DNA of 64,000 bases from Paramecium tetraurelia (lineage: Eukaryota; Ciliophora; Oligohymenophorea; Peniculida; Parameciidae): assembly GCF_000165425.1 (NCBI RefSeq), contig NW_001799007.1:125334-189333 (forward strand), read 5' to 3'. Positions within the stretch are counted from its first letter, which is position 1, and every line of letters starts with the position of its first letter. The translations under genes were made by a program, and so were the position numbers. Positions 60,261-64,000 of the stretch are shown one piece after another. Under the pieces are notes generated by a model. It was given only the letters and a program-made list of their open reading frames with translations, had not been told where the DNA came from and searched no databases.

Positions 60261-62591
60261 TCATTTTTCTGCCTTTGCAAAATGTTTTTGACATGAAATT
60301 AGTAAACAGAAAACATAAATCAGATAGGGAAGCAACGGACAAGCATTGCTTTCCTCAGTGGCACAAGCATATGTGTCTCCAGACACATACATCAAATAGT
60401 GATGATCCTTCCTATTGTCCTATACTACAAACTCAATTCAAAATCATACTTTCATTATACACTCTTGAGTTTTCCAAAGTAGTTCCCTTTATCAAACCAG
60501 TGTATTAAATGAGGAATGTAGCAATGCAAGCTCCAATCATAATGGCCACACTCCCAGCATGGCCCAAAATCGATCCAAACATCAAAATCATTATTGTGAC
60601 AAACAAAATGTTATAAGCAACGTACAACATACTGTGAGTATATTTGAATTTAGTAAATTCAATAATTCTTATGTCTTTCAAGTAATTGAGTTTTCCTTCT
60701 GCTTCATTAGATGGTTAGAAAATGAACTATTTATTAATTTATCAATTACATAGCTTTTCGCAACATTTATAATTCCCCAAATGTTGATGCCTCTACATAC
60801 AAACATAATACTGAAACCAATGAACAATCCCAAAAATCCTTCATTTTTTACAAACAATGAATTCAATGCAGTTGGATATTAATAGAGTTGAGCACCAATA
60901 ATTCCAATGGATACAAGGAATGCTGTTCCTGCATTGGTGGCTTTGAGGAAGACCATGTAATTTTTGGCTTCCCAATAGATCTAAAAGATTTTGCCTTACA
61001 CATCTGATATGAAGTGAGCAAAACATGTTAATTTATAAGAATCAGAGGAGTTGCAACCTATAAAGAAAATGACTCCATAGATAATAAATAAAGAGATGTA
61101 ACCGGAAGCTGCAAATAGCAATCCAGCAAATCCTTCAATTGAATAGACTATTGATATCAATAGGAACATCAAGATAGTTGGAATAGCAGAAAACAAATCT
61201 CCCAAATAGTTTGAGTAGATCAAATTCATTGGCAATATACGATCACTTGTTGCTAATCCCTATTTGATCATAATAATTTACCATATTTCTGACATTAGGG
61301 CATCCATGAGATGTATACCACTCAAACAAACTGATATGAAGTACATTGAAGATCAATCCTAACAAATAACACCAACAAGCATGCATATCGGATTTGCCTT
61401 CAAAATCTATATCCTTTGTATTTTCGCCCTTGAGTGTAAATTTATCAATTAGAAATGAAAATGGGAATGAAACATGAATGATGAATGAAATCAAAGCAGC
61501 TATAATGACTTACCATCTCACATTAAGTGCAGCAAATGACCCAGTCTCTTGGTCTGCACACATTGTTTTTAAAAAGTAACATACAATAGATCCCAAATAT
61601 CCAATACAAACCAAATAGATGGGTCCCAAAATAAAGGCACTTCTGTTTTTGCTATCCAATACTTCAGGACTATTGATAGCAATTTATGAAACAGCACAAC
61701 ATAAGAACACCAGTACAAATCCTGTGTCTAAAAAGTTGACAATTGTGTTTCCTGCTTATTAAGATACCATGTATGCCAATCTAGTCAATTATGAGATATT
61801 GTTGTTGCCAACACTCAAATTTAAGTCAGCTCTTATTAAGCCAAACGAAGCAGTCTTCATTGATCTACACATCATCGATATGCCTTCTCTATATATAAAT
61901 CCTCCGAGTATCATTCCCATCAAGAACCCAATCATCAATATTGATACCTTCTCATATTCTTCCTTCTTCATGTCGCCTCCCCAAACAGCCACATTGAAGT
62001 AATACATTAAGACATACATTCCGAATAGTAAACTGAACAATAGACTCACAATTGCAAAGCCGCATTAATACATGTATCCAAAGCTCTCCTCCTTTGAAAA
62101 TTGTGACTTTTAAATTAGTGTAATATAATTTACTTGTATCAGTGCTCTAGTCAAGGATTTACTATTTGTTGCAGTGACATAATATGCAAATAGCATCACA
62201 ATCGTAGCGCCAATAATTGCATTGAATATAAATGAGAATGGATATTCTATGAACCAGATGTCCACAACCAAAAAGAATAGAAATAAGAGTAGAATCATAT
62301 ACAAAAATTGTGCTAACCACAATCCATTTATTGATGTTTCAATTAAATCCACAATTCCTGATAAATATTCTGGTTCTACTGTTGGCCTATAGGAACTAGG
62401 CTAAATATCGTCGACTCCCAAGAGTCCTCTAAGTTGATCACTTACAAAGTCTTATTCATCCTTATACTACACTGTAAAACCCTAATAATAATGATGTGAT
62501 TTCTTACTTGTGCTATCAGATGCACAAAGTACCAAACTATCCCCACAATGGAAGTCAAAATTATCACTACCAGAGATCCTAACCAACCCAT
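60261..62591 (-). CDS. divergent membrane-integral pyrophosphatase homologue, probably inactive
   Basis: Six exons (introns 62482-62507, 62107-62133, 61260-61281, 60702-60727 and 60425-60449) give 734 residues, the size of H+-translocating pyrophosphatases. About 14-16 hydrophobic helices are spread as in that family. Landmarks in order: GWLGSLVVIILTSIVGIVWY; RSMKTASFGLIRADLNL, where the family has the ADVGADLVGK motif; FEWYTSHGCPNVRNM for EYYTS..PVR; LKATNAGTAFLVSIG for LDAVGNTT; EGKLNYLKD for EGKAKPDY; and SGDTYACATEESNACPLLPYL for GDTVGDPFKDTSGPSLN. The acidic residues that bind Mg-pyrophosphate (the DNVGDNVGD and GDPFKDT aspartates) are mostly replaced, so pumping activity is doubtful. 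It may have a structural or regulatory role. The family assignment is by eye, and moderately sure. Confidence 0.65.
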
Positions 62592-62624
62592 TAATAAAAA
62601 CGAATAAAAATTAATTTATTATAA

Positions 62625-64000
62625 ATGAATAGTAGCTCAAGTTTGCTAACTCATCAAATTCTCGATTATCTGAACAAGTACACCTCATTCAGACCTATTA
62701 ACGATGATCTCACAACGCTTTCCAAAGAATTCTTCCAATAGTACTCGACTCGTAAATAAATGCTCCTAACCAAACTTAATGAAAGCAAGATTAAGCAGTT
62801 AGATTTATCAACCAAGATTGATCAGTCTAAGTATAAGGTCCTGACTTATCGCTCTCAATTGATACTATTGTAATAGTCACGGGAGTCTATCATTTAATAA
62901 ATTGACAATAAACAAAATGAATTAATTTAGTTGGAGAAAAGATAATCATTGAACAGGCCTCATTCTAAACAGTAGAAACTACTAGAATTAGCAGAGGGTA
63001 TGGAGATATGCGAAAACACCTTGGAAACAGTGAAAACCGAATTCAATGACAACCATAAAATAATGGATTGGGAATCTTCGCTCAATTAATAATTAAAATA
63101 AACTCATGATTAAGTATAGCATATCATATAAATCTTTAAGTTGCAAAGACAAAATGATCAAAATATTCTCAAGATCAATCAACTCAACCAGTCCATGCAA
63201 AACAACACCAAGAAAATCATTAAGCTTCTGCAATTGATATCCGATCTCCGACAGATGATAGTTCAATCAAAATCATCCAATCAAACAAACCCACTCCCTC
63301 TCCAAGTCGACGACAGCAGTAATTCAACATTCATTTATATAATAGAAATAATTAAATCTATTATCGAAAAAATCGAAAATACCAAGCTCCCAGGCAAAGA
63401 GCAATAGGAACACGAGATTCTCAACTCAGTCTCTTAATTGCTCGACCTAAGAGAATAAATTAACACAATCAAACTCACTCTACCTCTCAAATTAGATTAG
63501 AGTGACGATTTAGTAACTTGCGATCGCACATTTAGCACCCCGAGATTTCAGAGCAGTGTGAGGTTCAAGGCCAACGATATCTTGCCACAAGCTAGAATTA
63601 GGACAGAGGCTGATGATAAGTTGGACTATGGATGCGAAAAGCGAATTGCTACAGATTGTGGATTCTACGAGGAGGACGAATAAAGCAGTGACGACGACAA
63701 TCAAGTGTTGAAAGTGCCGTTTTAATCTAAGAAGAGTCTAAATTGCGAGAGAACCAAAAAGAAGAAGTAGAGTTATATTTCAGTAGCTTCATTTTCATCT
63801 TAAGCCTCCAGCGATCAAAAATACATTAATTTATAGGATGAATTAAATTATTTAGGTGAAATTAATGAATATTACTGCACTAGAAAGTTCGTTGATGATC
63901 AATTTATTGTTGCACCTTGTCAGACACCATTGGAGCAATCAATTGAACTCAATTCCAAGCCACCTATTCAGGAAGAATAACCTAAATCAACATCATTCAT
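62625..64000 (+). CDS. coiled-coil protein, 3' end cut by window end
   Basis: Two exons in the window (intron 63114-63140, 27 nt) give about 449 residues, and the frame is still open at base 64000. The N-terminal 300 residues are helical and rich in Gln, Lys and Glu with heptad-like spacing (KLNESKIKQLDLSTKIDQ, KINQLNQSMQNNTKKI, LRQMIVQSKSSN). A looser part follows, with acidic runs (EEDEQSSDDDNQV) and a repeated CEKR/CERT-like basic patch. No domain is recognised; the opening DYLNKYTSFRPINDDLTTLSKEF may be a short helical N-terminal domain. Its ATG lies 33 bp from that of the divergent pyrophosphatase-like gene, giving a very short shared promoter. Confidence 0.75.

Noticed and set aside
60275-60753. 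Plus-strand ORFs at 60275-60508, 60559-60753 and 61769-62002
   Set aside because: They lie opposite the hydrophobic exons of the pyrophosphatase-like gene on the minus strand, whose spliced frame is complete and of family length.

Overview
The window is almost certainly a ciliate macronuclear contig, and Paramecium or a close relative fits best. The sequence is very AT-rich. Conserved proteins read through in-frame TAA and TAG, which must be read as glutamine, while TGA is the only stop that ends recognisable proteins. Frames of conserved proteins are restored only by removing very short introns, mostly 20-34 nt (GTA...TAG or ...AAG), and neighbouring genes often lie 16-70 bp apart. All gene models below come from hand translation with that code and hand-placed introns. 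For nearly every model the spliced length is a multiple of three.

Layout. 0-15 kb is a dense gene cluster: a multi-pass membrane protein (cut by the window start), a Mei2-like RRM protein, a PP1-type phosphatase, an FAD/NAD(P)-binding protein, a vacuolar-sorting-receptor-like protein, an unidentified protein, a Rab1-like GTPase, a small unknown, a pterin carbinolamine dehydratase, a REEP/DP1 ER protein and an LpxB-like glycosyltransferase. 14.8-20.8 kb is gene-poor and holds one membrane-anchored otubain-like OTU protease. 20.8-28 kb holds an unknown protein, an LRR protein, a DDX41-type helicase, a solitary long ORF and a small basic protein. 28.1-36.2 kb is one giant gene for a secreted protein of about 2,660 residues, built from five copies of a two-module unit joined by proline-rich linkers and interrupted by two single-base frame changes. 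36.2-43.7 kb holds a GRD-motif protein, a methionyl-tRNA formyltransferase, a multi-pass membrane protein, SRP72 and an XRCC1-N-like protein.

43.7-53.3 kb is a second gene-poor stretch with two more OTU loci. One has an internal tandem duplication of the OTU domain that includes its intron. It is an inverted, diverged copy of the 17.9-20 kb locus. The same stretch has a cluster of inverted repeats near 48.8-49.1 kb that may be a structured RNA. 53.4-64 kb is dense again: a PUB-domain protein, two tandem bZIP genes, a small charged protein, a divergent homologue of membrane-integral pyrophosphatases that seems to have lost its catalytic aspartates, and a coiled-coil protein cut by the window end.

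Most genes look like unrelated housekeeping functions (secretory traffic, translation, RNA processing, cilia). The parts that stand out are the OTU family with its segmental duplications, the giant repeat protein, the degenerate pyrophosphatase and the possible RNA.
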